This document shows positions 16,585 through 23,544 of a stretch of 46,631 bases of DNA, piece after piece (the first letter of the stretch is position 1; the number at the start of each line of letters is the position of its first letter). The DNA is taken from contig JAIPDL010000025.1 of NCBI GenBank assembly GCA_021737695.1, positions 1-46,631 of the forward strand, given 5' to 3'. The notes below the pieces were generated by a model that had not been told where the DNA came from, made no database searches, and saw only the letters and a list, made by a program, of their open reading frames with translations. The translations under genes were made by a program, and so were the position numbers. This DNA comes from Desulfotignum sp. GTDB taxonomy: Bacteria > Desulfobacterota > Desulfobacteria > Desulfobacterales > Desulfobacteraceae.

Positions 16585-16613
16585 GTTTTACAGACCTGCC
16601 GGAAAAAATTCAA
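16585..16613 (-). promoter_or_regulatory. Candidate sigma70 promoter of the ATPase-helicase operon
   Basis: On the minus strand TTGAAT (16613-16608) and TAAAAC (16590-16585) are spaced by 17 bp, about 40 bp before the start at 16545. This is a fair but not strong match. It lies in the only intergenic space upstream of the operon, which also divides it from the divergent methyltransferase fragment. Confidence 0.35.
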
Positions 16614-16645
16614 GTCCGAATTACCGCTTACAAGCAGGAAGAGCA

Positions 16646-17028
16646 GATGGAAACGATCAATGCTTTTTTTCAGGAAAATGAAATTTGTGGAATATCATTG
16701 ACACCCCGGGGGGTGTTTTGAGTACACATATCCAGGTGCAGGTGTTGATACAACCATCAGCGGACCATTTTTGGAAGCCATGCCAACAAAACGACTCACT
16801 TTCCAGGATCTTTGGGGATACCGAAAAAAAACGCCGACCGCGGCAAACGACCTGGACCTGATTCTGGGATCCGTGATTTCCCTCCCGCTGACCTACTGGC
16901 GGAAAAACTTTTTCATCAAAGGTTCCGGCCGGATCCGGACTATCTGGCAAGGGTCAGGTACCAGATCCTGGATGCGGCCCAAAAGGCTGGAGGTGATCCA
17001 GCAAATGAGGATTTATTCATTCATCATT
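16646..17028 (+). pseudogene. ParB-domain DNA methyltransferase, decayed copy B (5' part only)
   Basis: The piece starts METINAFFQENEICG after GCAGGAAGAGCAG, the same context as copy C at 19734. It keeps the first 70 codons (LTFQDLWGYRKK), then a run of eight A (16823-16830) shifts the frame. Coding resumes as FPPADLLAEKLFHQRF. A large deletion then joins RPDPD to a fragment reading VRYQILD, and the sequence stops being recognisable before 17028, where the toxin gene of the opposite strand ends. It is non-functional. Confidence 0.7.
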
Positions 17029-17421
17029 TCAAAAGCAGATCTCACGGCTGTCAGAATCAAGAATTTTTTGATCCACCGTCATAAATATCAAATCATAAAC
17101 CAATGCAGTGGCCACGAGGAACCGATCCGCAGGGTCCTGGTGTGGTAATTTCACCTGCCTGCTTTGAACCGCCACCTCATGGTTCAGTGGTGCTTCCTTG
17201 AAAGGGATACTGTTCAGCACCTTTCTGATCCATTTTACCGGATCGCTGTGGTCGATTCGGATTCTATCTTTTTCATGCAGCATCAACATTTCCCAAATGG
17301 TAATAGGCGACAGCCAAAGGGTGTTGGATGGTTCCTCAAGGGCGTTCTTCATTTCCGGCAGCAATCTGTCAGAACCGTTCAGGCTCCATAACAGAATATG
17401 CGTATCAAGCAGCAGATTCAT
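17029..17421 (-). CDS. vapC: VapC-type PIN-domain toxin of a Phd-VapC pair
   Basis: The protein is 130 aa from ATG 17421 (MNLLLDTHILLW). PIN acids are in LLLDTHILLW, SPITIWEMLMLHEK, DPADRFLVATALV and MTVDQKILDSD, the full set for an RNase of this family; the DTHxLLW start is typical of PIN toxins paired with Phd/YefM antitoxins. The start overlaps the antitoxin stop by 4 bp (ATGA). An upstream in-frame start would lengthen it by five residues but lies inside the antitoxin without a better RBS. It appears intact. Confidence 0.88.
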   Translation of the reverse strand: MNLLLDTHILLWSLNGSDRLLPEMKNALEEPSNTLWLSPITIWEMLMLHEKDRIRIDHSDPVKWIRKVLNSIPFKEAPLNHEVAVQSRQVKLPHQDPADRFLVATALVYDLIFMTVDQKILDSDSREICF

Positions 17422-17660
17422 TTCAATGCATCCCATTCGTTTTCATCCACAACCGGTTCCAGAATATCGCCGATGATTTCTATCTGATCTCTGTAGCTGC
17501 CAATCCAGGCTTGATTATTTTCCGGGACCGGGGGGCGGGTCACCAGTGCATAGGGTTCCCCCCTTTTTGTCACGATAATGGACATCCCCGTATTTTTCAC
17601 CTGGTCTATGATTTTAAGGCATGTTGCCTTGAATTCCGATATTGAAATCGTTTGCGTCAT
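17418..17660 (-). CDS. Phd/YefM-family antitoxin
   Basis: The protein is 80 aa. It starts MTQTISISEFKATCLKIIDQ after a strong GGAGGTGATGTC leader. The N-terminal Phd/YefM DNA-binding fold ends at RGEPYALVTRPP, and an acidic tail (GDILEPVVDENEWDALK) should bind the toxin. It is coupled to the PIN toxin by a 4-bp overlap. A truncated near-identical paralogue lies at 2072-2215. Two TTGACC/TTGACT hexamers 14 bases apart upstream may be an operator or an overlapping -35 site. Autorepression is typical of the family and inferred here. Confidence 0.88.
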   Translation of the reverse strand: MTQTISISEFKATCLKIIDQVKNTGMSIIVTKRGEPYALVTRPPVPENNQAWIGSYRDQIEIIGDILEPVVDENEWDALK

Positions 17661-17837
17661 GACATCACCTCCAGTTTTTACTATAAATAATATAGTCAAT
17701 TTTTCTGGTCAAGTCCAATCATTTGCATATTTTTTTAAATATTTCGCATCCAGTGCCGGATAAATCAGAGCCTGCTGAGAAGATGGCGGTTCATAAAAAA
17801 TGCATGTAAGAATTCAAACAACTTCCATGAGAAGGCT

Positions 17838-18355
17838 TATGTCAAGAACTAATTCGTTCACGAATTATCCTTTCCCTCCATCCAACGAGTCTCGACCGTC
17901 ACGCTTCCATCCGCACTCTTTATTGGGGCTGCCATTTGCCCCGGTGCATGTTAATATTCGTGGGTAGGAGCTGCTATCTATCCTGCGCAATTTTTATATG
18001 CCAGAGGCAACTGACTATTGCATAGTTGTTGACGCAGTCTCCTGAATGAGACGTTGTTGGACCCTGGTATCATGTTGCACCATCCTCTTGACCTTTTATG
18101 CAGCAATGATATCCTTTTGCTGCCGGCTCGGAGGATAGTGCAACGCTGGGAAGCAACCCGAGCGCCGCAGCCGGTGACGAAGGCATAAGGGCAGGTACAC
18201 CGCGACTGTACCTGCTCCTCCCTCATGCTTTTGTCCTCAAAGCGATAAATCCCGGGGGGACAGGGGGCTGGCCCCCTTAAAATCGGGTTATCTTCCTTTG
18301 TAATATTCATGTTTCAGCTATTGAACCCTTTGTTAAATTTGCATGATAATCATCT
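17838..18355 (-). ncRNA. Candidate bridge RNA region of the IS1111-type element
   Basis: About 520 bp between the subterminal repeat and the transposase stop has no credible gene. It contains strong secondary structure: a 9-bp perfect stem with a 7-nt loop at 18191-18215 (GCAGGTACA/TGTACCTGC), a perfect GGGGGC/GCCCCC pair at 18263-18276, and other GC-rich stems between 18100 and 18200. IS110-family elements encode a bridge RNA that guides target and donor choice, placed 3' of the recombinase gene in the IS1111 subgroup. The exact ends and loops cannot be set by eye. Confidence 0.5.
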
Positions 18356-19402
18356 TCATGCCGCCTTTTTGTTCATGCCATAAAACGGTTGATATTTATC
18401 TTTGGTAACCCACAGTCGATGCAGCAACACAGAGAGTTTCCGGGCCACTGCCACCGCCGCCCGTTTCTTGGCGTTTTTGCCTCCCCGGGCGGCAATCGAC
18501 ATCCCATGCAGGCGCAGGTTACTCTCCGGCCCGAACGGCCCCATAATATACTGGGCGCTGCCCACCAGTAACCGGCGCAGATAAGTGTTTCCTGCCTTGG
18601 TAATGGGAAGCTGTTTGTCTGTATCTCCGGATTGATCCCGCCGGGGGGTCAACCCCAAAAAAGGCCCTACCTGACGACTTTTGACAAAGCGTGCGGGATC
18701 TTCAATGGCCAACACAAAGCACAGCGCGGTGATGGGACCGATACCGGGTACCTGGCGTAGATATTGTGTTTCCGGGTACCGTTCCATACTCAGCTGCTCA
18801 ATCTGAAGGTCAAGCGCTTTTATCTGTTGGTTCAAATGAAAGAGGGTTTGAAACACAGCATCCAAAGCAGATCGAAGCTCAGGGGGCACAAGGGTTTCAC
18901 ATTTTTTGGCAAAACTCGCTGTACTGCATTTGGGAAAACGCTCTCCATTGGCTTTGATAATTCCTCGAACATGGTTGATCAGCTGGGTGCGGCTCTTGAC
19001 CAGCATATCACGAGACTTGATTGCTGTCAGATCGGCTTGTGCCTGGCTGCTGCGGTGTCTCAATGGATGTAATAATCGGGGTTCTATCCGACAGACCATC
19101 CCCAATATTCGGGCATCACGGGCATCGGATTTATCAGTGCTGTCCCAGATGCATCTTAATTTTCGGGTGTTGCCGACATAAACAGTCAACCCCATCTCGT
19201 CCAGCAGGCGGCTGATCCACGGAGAATGAGTACCTGCCTCCATGGCCACCCTTGCATGTTTGTAGCGCTGAAAGAATTTGCTGACACCGGCCTTTGTATT
19301 GGTCACCTGGGCGGTCTCCAGCTCGTTGCCCTCAACGTCGAAAACCACTGCTATGTGAAATTTGTCTCCCAAATCGATTCCAATTGTGATAGTGTTTTCC
19401 AT
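18356..19402 (-). CDS. IS110-family transposase (DEDD recombinase)
   Basis: The protein is 348 aa from ATG 19402, preceded by AAGGAGGG; a longer in-frame start adds 23 residues and lacks this RBS. The N-terminal RuvC-like DEDD domain shows Asp10 (GIDLGDKFH), Glu55 (VAMEAGTHS), Asp93 and Asp96 (DKSDARDARIL). The C-terminal Transposase_20 domain has the helix-hairpin-helix VPGIGPITAL and the serine motif RRDQSGD with Ser258, then ITKAGNTYLRRLLV. All catalytic residues are present. The enzyme recombines circular IS intermediates into targets chosen by its RNA. Confidence 0.95.
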   Translation of the reverse strand: MENTITIGIDLGDKFHIAVVFDVEGNELETAQVTNTKAGVSKFFQRYKHARVAMEAGTHSPWISRLLDEMGLTVYVGNTRKLRCIWDSTDKSDARDARILGMVCRIEPRLLHPLRHRSSQAQADLTAIKSRDMLVKSRTQLINHVRGIIKANGERFPKCSTASFAKKCETLVPPELRSALDAVFQTLFHLNQQIKALDLQIEQLSMERYPETQYLRQVPGIGPITALCFVLAIEDPARFVKSRQVGPFLGLTPRRDQSGDTDKQLPITKAGNTYLRRLLVGSAQYIMGPFGPESNLRLHGMSIAARGGKNAKKRAAVAVARKLSVLLHRLWVTKDKYQPFYGMNKKAA

Positions 19403-19533
19403 GGCTGGTCCCTCCTTAATCTTTGCAGCCCTTTGGGTGACTGCGTTAATAATTGAGCGTGATTTTATCACAGCTCGCCGGAGGGATCAGCCTTCTCATA
19501 TTATCTATCCCCGAAAAAGAAGCCTGTGATATG

Positions 19534-19671
19534 TTACTGTTCCGAAAACCCGAGCTTTCTGAGTATCTTTTCCAACGGACAGAAATCCGTAAATCCGGAC
19601 TGAACCAGATTCAACCCGACAAAAAGCGTCAGCGCAAAACAGCATGGTGAGTGAAGCAGTCCAAGTAATGC
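19534..19671 (-). pseudogene. DUF2892 membrane protein, copy 2, start missing
   Basis: The minus-strand sequence encodes the last 43 residues of the DUF2892 protein (LHSPCCFALTLFVGLNL, then FTDFCPLEKILRKLG) and its TAA at 19534-19536. Homology stops near 19671, where it changes into the region upstream of methyltransferase copy C; the first 20 residues and RBS are lost. Its downstream flank (ATATGTTACTGTTCC) is the same as at copy 1. Confidence 0.75.
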
Positions 19672-19733
19672 TCGGACTGCTGGGAACATCCCTTGAAAAT
19701 TGTTCTGTTACATCTCACAAGCAGGAAGAGCAG

Positions 19734-21086
19734 ATGGAAACGATCAATGCTTTTTTTCAGAAAAATGAGATTTGTGGAATGTCATTGACACCCCGGGGGT
19801 ATTTTGAATACACATATCAAGGTGCAGGTGTTGATACAACCATCAGCGGACCATTTTTGGAAGCCATGCCAACAAAACGACTCACTTTCCAGGATCTTTG
19901 GGGATACCGAAAAAAACGCCGACCGCGGCAAACGACCTGGATCTGATTCTGCCATCAGCGATTTCCCTCCCGCTGACCTACTGGTGGAAAAACTTTTTCA
20001 TCAAAGGTTCCAGCCGGATAAGGATCCGGTTGATGTGAGTGCCATGAAAGACGGTGTCATCAAAATTCCGATTTCAGATTCAGATATTTTCCTGGATGAG
20101 TCCATTTATCCCAGGGAAACGATTGATCACCGGCGCATTGCCGTTTTTGAAGAAAATATCCGGGATGGGTTTGAATTTGCCCCCATCGAGGTACAGGTAT
20201 GGCCGGACCCGGAAAATCCGGCAAAGGTCAGGTACCGGATCCTGGATGGACGCCACCGGTGGGGCGCGTATAAAAAAACGGGTGCCACCCACATCGATGT
20301 GAAGATTATCACCCTGGACCAGATGGAACCGATCCTGTATGCGGCCCAAATGGCCATCGGGCCCAAACAGCTGACGGAAACAGAAACACGCAATACGGCC
20401 CGCCGTGCGTTTCAAAACAATCCCCGACTGACCTCTGCTGAAATCGGCCAGGCCATTGGCAGATCCAGGCAGGCGGTTGACAAATATATCGCTGATTTAC
20501 GGGCCACGGCCGTTTTTGATCTTGAACTCAAGATTTTCCGGTTACATCAACTGGGAATTCCCCAGGACCGGATTGCCGGAAGAGTCGGTCTGGGTCAGCA
20601 GAGGATTTCACGCTATTTACGCCTTTTGCCACAAATAGCAAAAGGCGTAAACACGGATTTATCGAAGGGTTTTACCGTCCCGCAGGTGGCAAAAAGCACG
20701 GCTGGCATGAATCTCTGGTCTGGTCACAGGCGTTGGTAAACGCCGGTGATTTTGACCGATTCAAGGCACTTCAATGGGGCATCCGGACCTGGGATGTCTG
20801 GAATTTCATGGAGTGCGACCCACGGTTCGGCGATGACTGGCCCGGCCGGATCCCGGCCCAGCTGGTGGCGCACATCCTGTATTTTTTCTCAGAGCCCGGT
20901 GATCTGGTGCTGGATCCCATGGCCGGGGGCGGGGTGTGTGCCGATACCTGCCTTGCCATGGGCCGGCGATGCTGGAGCCTGACCCATCTCATCCAGGCGC
21001 CTATGTCTTCGGAGCGGTTTACCGGCGGGGTGGGTGATGGGAATCCGCATTTTGAACCGAATGCGAGAAGCAATCCGAACTCGTAA
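19734..21086 (+). pseudogene. ParB-domain DNA methyltransferase, decayed copy C (most complete)
   Basis: The gene starts METINAFFQKNEICGMSLTPRG. After LTFQDLWGYRKK a run of seven A (19909-19915) puts it out of frame. Coding resumes (FPPADLLVEKLFHQRF) through the ParB-like domain (IPISDSDIFLDESIYPRE, YRILDGRHRWGAYKKTG), a helix-turn-helix (SAEIGQAIGRSRQAVDKYI) and a second recognition region. A one-base change near 20690 breaks the frame after FTVPQVA. The methylase domain follows (WDVWNFMECDPRFGDDWPG, VLDPMAGGGVCADT = SAM motif I), and a deletion joins CWS to LTHLIQAPMSSERF before the frame is lost. Comparing copies A, B and C rebuilds nearly the whole gene. The intact protein would modify DNA (N4-C or N6-A), with the ParB domain perhaps giving DNA binding or CTPase function. 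Confidence 0.75.
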
Positions 21087-21159
21087 CTACGTCATGACTT
21101 TGCAGTATATAAAACATGAGATAGAACGGATAAAACTGCATCGACAAACTTTTGCCAAG

Positions 21160-21295
21160 GAACGCCCGATTCCAGTCGCGGCCTTTAGCTGTTAGCTGAG
21201 GGCTTTCATATAAAATACAAGAGACAACACACCTTTTGTTTATGCGGAAGTCTTAACTGACTGCGTCAATGTGTCCGTTACCCATTTATTGAGAC
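21160..21295. repeat. Partner of the duplicated block at 5395-5554
   Basis: The sequence from AGGAACGCCCG through TTAGCTGTTAGCTGAGGGC and on into the hicB 3' end matches 5395-5554. Here the TTAGCT-type run is short and the hicB gene continues intact. The 70 bases before it (21087-21159) hold no recognisable gene. Confidence 0.7.
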
Positions 21296-21578
21296 TGGTC
21301 CCTTTTTGTGCAGCAGCCTGGGCTATTTCCGCGTGAGTCTGTGGCGGCAGGCGTAATGTTAATTTGCCTGAATACGGCTTATCCGGTTTTACATTTTCCT
21401 GTTCGCAAATTGATAAGTAATGATCAATTGCGTTATGGAAATCCTCTTTAAGCTCTGTGACTGTCTCGCCTTCAAACGTAATACTATCTTTTATCCCTAT
21501 TACTTTGCCCCAGAATATATTATCCCTGTCATCAAAATTAATTTTGGCAAAGTATCCTTTATATGTCATGCTGTTCAT
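21240..21578 (-). CDS. hicB: HicB-type antitoxin
   Basis: The protein is 112 aa. The N-terminal partial RNase H-like HicB fold is clear (YKGYFAKINFDDRDNIFWGKV, SITFEGETVTELKEDFHNAIDHYL), followed by a C-terminal ribbon-helix-helix DNA-binding segment (SGKLTLRLPPQTHAEIAQAA, SLNKWVTDTL). ATG 21578 overlaps the hicA stop by 4 bp, so it is preferred over the longer in-frame start. It should neutralise HicA and repress the pair. A remnant of another copy's 3' end lies at 5504-5554. Confidence 0.88.
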   Translation of the reverse strand: MNSMTYKGYFAKINFDDRDNIFWGKVIGIKDSITFEGETVTELKEDFHNAIDHYLSICEQENVKPDKPYSGKLTLRLPPQTHAEIAQAAAQKGTSLNKWVTDTLTQSVKTSA

Positions 21579-21832
21579 GGTGTGACCTCCAAACTTATCA
21601 ACCATTCGCGGATTCTTTCCACTATGTATCTTTTAGCTTCTTTCCCCGGGTGCGGGCGGTGAGCATATTCCCTTTTACCGGAAATTTCCAGCATAACACG
21701 AGATCCGCCGGCTCCTTCCCGGACTTCTCCCCCCAGGGCGAGAACCAGAGCTTCAATGTCGCTGAATTTGATATTCGCCCTGGTTGGCGTTGCATAGATT
21801 GCAGTTAATGTTTTTCTGTGTTTTGATCTCAT
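21575..21832 (-). CDS. hicA: HicA-type toxin (double-stranded-RBD fold mRNA interferase)
   Basis: The protein is 85 aa, starting MRSKHRKTLTAIYATP. It has the HicA pattern of the longer subfamily: IKFSDIEALVLALGGEVREGAGGSR followed by the catalytic-histidine strand EYAHRPHPGKEAKRYIVERI. HicA cleaves mRNA. The toxin comes first and the antitoxin second, as is usual for hicAB. A start five codons upstream is possible, but ATG 21832 fits the family N-terminus. It looks intact. Confidence 0.85.
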   Translation of the reverse strand: MRSKHRKTLTAIYATPTRANIKFSDIEALVLALGGEVREGAGGSRVMLEISGKREYAHRPHPGKEAKRYIVERIREWLISLEVTP

Positions 21833-21884
21833 AACGGATGATACCATTTTATGCCACCAGTTTCAAACTGATTTTGAGGAACAC

Positions 21885-21925
21885 TTCATACTCTTGCTAT
21901 ATACTTCATATATACAGCAAATTAA
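21885..21925 (+). promoter_or_regulatory. Vestigial vapBC promoter/operator
   Basis: The sequence ACTCTTGCTATATACTTCATATATACAGCAAATTAAA is a shortened copy of the vapBC control region at 5708-5765. No vapBC follows: it is joined directly to the truncated end of DUF2892 copy 3. The deletion thus removed an entire toxin-antitoxin pair but left its operator, which might still bind the VapBC complex made from 5781-6421. Confidence 0.55.
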
Positions 21926-22071
21926 ATGAAGTCCGTAAATCCGGACTGAACCAGATTCAACCCGACAAAAAGCGTCAGCGCAAACCACCATGGTGAGTCA
22001 AGCAGTCCAAGTAATGCACTGATCGTAACCATAAGCCCCGGTATGATTCTCATTAATTTTTTAACCGTCAT
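21922..22071 (-). pseudogene. DUF2892 membrane protein, copy 3, 3' end missing
   Basis: It starts MTVKKLMRIIPG and follows the complete copy through FVGLNLVQSGFTDF, then ends with one altered residue and a stop at the junction with the vapBC operator vestige. It is 49 aa against 63. The conserved CPLEKILRKLG tail is gone. The membrane segments are kept, so a product could still be made, but function is doubtful. Confidence 0.7.
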
Positions 22072-22104
22072 CCTTTCCTCGAAGGATAAAGGATAATCTA
22101 CTCT

Positions 22105-22118
22105 GTCCGAACACCGCC
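22105..22118 (+). repeat. Possible 5' half of a CRISPR repeat
   Basis: GTCCGA-ACACCGCC matches the first 15 bases of the array repeat with one base missing, and then diverges. It lies 34 bases upstream of DUF2892 copy 3, while the 3' half of a repeat lies 44 bases downstream of copy 1 (6416-6434). The match is short and could be chance. Confidence 0.35.
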
Positions 22119-22269
22119 GCAATTGCGGCACGCACCGACGATAGAATTTCGAAAATACTTGACAGGGCAGTTAAATTTTTCAACTATCAATGATAAGGTT
22201 AGAGGCTAAGTGGAAGACTGGGGCCTTTTTCAATACTATTTTATGATTCTTTATACGAGGAACAACCCA

Positions 22270-23526
22270 ATGACCCATTTGGATTTACCATTTATCAGAA
22301 GTCAGTTTCCGGCATTTGCAGAACCTTCTCTGAAAGGATGGGGATTTTTTGAAAACGCCGGCGGCTCCTATACCTGCCGACAGGTGATCGATATCCTGAA
22401 CAGCTATTATACCCGGACCAAAGTGCAGCCCTACTATAATTATCCGGCATCCCAAAAAGCCGGACAAGCCATGGATGCATCCTACACACGGCTGGCAGCG
22501 TATCTCAATGTCGGTGAAGACGAGGTCCAGTTCGGTCCCTCCACCACCCAGAACCTCTATGTCCTGTCCCATGCTTTTCGGGAACTGTGGGATAAGGGAG
22601 ATGAGATCATCGTGTCTGCCCAGGACCACGAATCCAATGCCGGATTCTGGCGGCGCCTGGAAAAAACCGGCATCATCATCAAAGAATGGTCCGTAGATTC
22701 GGACACGGGCATGCTGAACCCGGAGGATCTGGATGCCCTGCTGTCACAAAAAACCCGGCTGCTGGCATTTCCCCACTGTTCCAATGTGGTGGGCCATGTC
22801 AATCCCGTGGCAGACATTGTCGCCAGGGCAAAGGCCGCTGCTGACGTGTGCGTGGTGGTGGACGGGGTGGCCTATGCCCCCCACGGCCTGCCGGATGTCG
22901 GCGCTCTTGGGGCGGACATCTACCTGTTTTCTTTGTACAAGACCTGGGGTCCGCACCTGGGGCTGATGACCATCAAAAAACAGATCATGGATGCCCTGCC
23001 CAACCAGGGACATTTTTTCAACGCCCACCTGGACCGCAAAAAAATGATGCCGGCCGGCCCGGACCATGCCCAGATCGCGGCAGCTGCCGGAGTGGCACAA
23101 TACCTGGATGCGGTCTACGACCACCATTTTCCCCGGCCGGCTGATGCAGCCAGTCCGGCGGCCGGCCCGGCAGAAAAAGGCAGACAGCTCAAACAATTGT
23201 TCCAGGATCATGAAAGAGATCTTTTGACAACCCTTCTGGCCTGGCTGAAACAGCGCAGCGATATCCGGCTCATCGGACCGGATGATCCTGAACTGCGGGC
23301 CCCCACCATATGCCTTCTACCCAAAGACAAATCCCTGGATGCGGTCTTTGCAGGGCTCACGGCCAAAAAAATAATGGCCGGCCAGGGCCATTTTTACGGT
23401 GTCCGCCCGCTGATGGGAATGCACATCCCCATTGAGACAGGGGTGCTGCGGCTGTCATTTCTTCATTACACCACCGAAGATGAGATCAGCCAGCTCATTG
23501 GCGGACTTTCTTCTGCCCTGGGTTAA
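22270..23526 (+). CDS. Class V aminotransferase (PLP), not a desulfurase
   Basis: The protein is 418 aa from ATG 22270 (MTHLDLPFIRSQFPAF). The class V fold is clear: FENAGGSYTCRQV near the start, FGPSTTQNLYVLSHA, QDHESN with His120, VVVDGVAYAPHG with the PLP-binding Asp198, and YLFSLYKTWGPHLG with Schiff-base Lys224. The C-terminal loop, which in SufS/CsdA carries the catalytic Cys, reads AGQGHFYGVRPLMGM with no Cys. This favours an aminotransferase or lyase (isopenicillin-N-epimerase-like) role over sulfur transfer. The next gene, an MFS transporter 18 bp downstream, is probably co-transcribed. The substrate is unknown. Confidence 0.85.
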   Translation: MTHLDLPFIRSQFPAFAEPSLKGWGFFENAGGSYTCRQVIDILNSYYTRTKVQPYYNYPASQKAGQAMDASYTRLAAYLNVGEDEVQFGPSTTQNLYVLSHAFRELWDKGDEIIVSAQDHESNAGFWRRLEKTGIIIKEWSVDSDTGMLNPEDLDALLSQKTRLLAFPHCSNVVGHVNPVADIVARAKAAADVCVVVDGVAYAPHGLPDVGALGADIYLFSLYKTWGPHLGLMTIKKQIMDALPNQGHFFNAHLDRKKMMPAGPDHAQIAAAAGVAQYLDAVYDHHFPRPADAASPAAGPAEKGRQLKQLFQDHERDLLTTLLAWLKQRSDIRLIGPDDPELRAPTICLLPKDKSLDAVFAGLTAKKIMAGQGHFYGVRPLMGMHIPIETGVLRLSFLHYTTEDEISQLIGGLSSALG

Positions 23527-23544
23527 AAGGAGTCCGTTCGACAA

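Larger units (their letters stand above)
17820..19503 (-). mobile_element. IS110-family insertion sequence, IS1111 type, about 1.68 kb
   Basis: One transposase gene (18356-19402, minus strand) is flanked by a perfect 11-bp subterminal inverted repeat: ATGAGAAGGCT at 17827-17837 and AGCCTTCTCAT at 19489-19499. Subterminal inverted repeats and a long non-coding segment downstream of the transposase (about 520 bp) are marks of the IS1111 subgroup. The outer tips cannot be set exactly, since these elements have no terminal repeats or obvious target duplication; limits are given to within about 7 bp. The element sits between the Phd-VapC pair and the second DUF2892 fragment. It looks complete and potentially active. 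Confidence 0.8.

Noticed and set aside
20690-20701. Twelve-base match between spacer 2 (reverse complement) and methyltransferase copy C
   Set aside because: Only CAAAAAGCACGG is shared, and both sides diverge at once. A match this short in an A-rich stretch is likely chance.
22210-22269. Longer start for the class V aminotransferase
   Set aside because: The extra 20 residues do not match the family, and ATG 22270 has a GAGG-type RBS and the conserved N-terminus.
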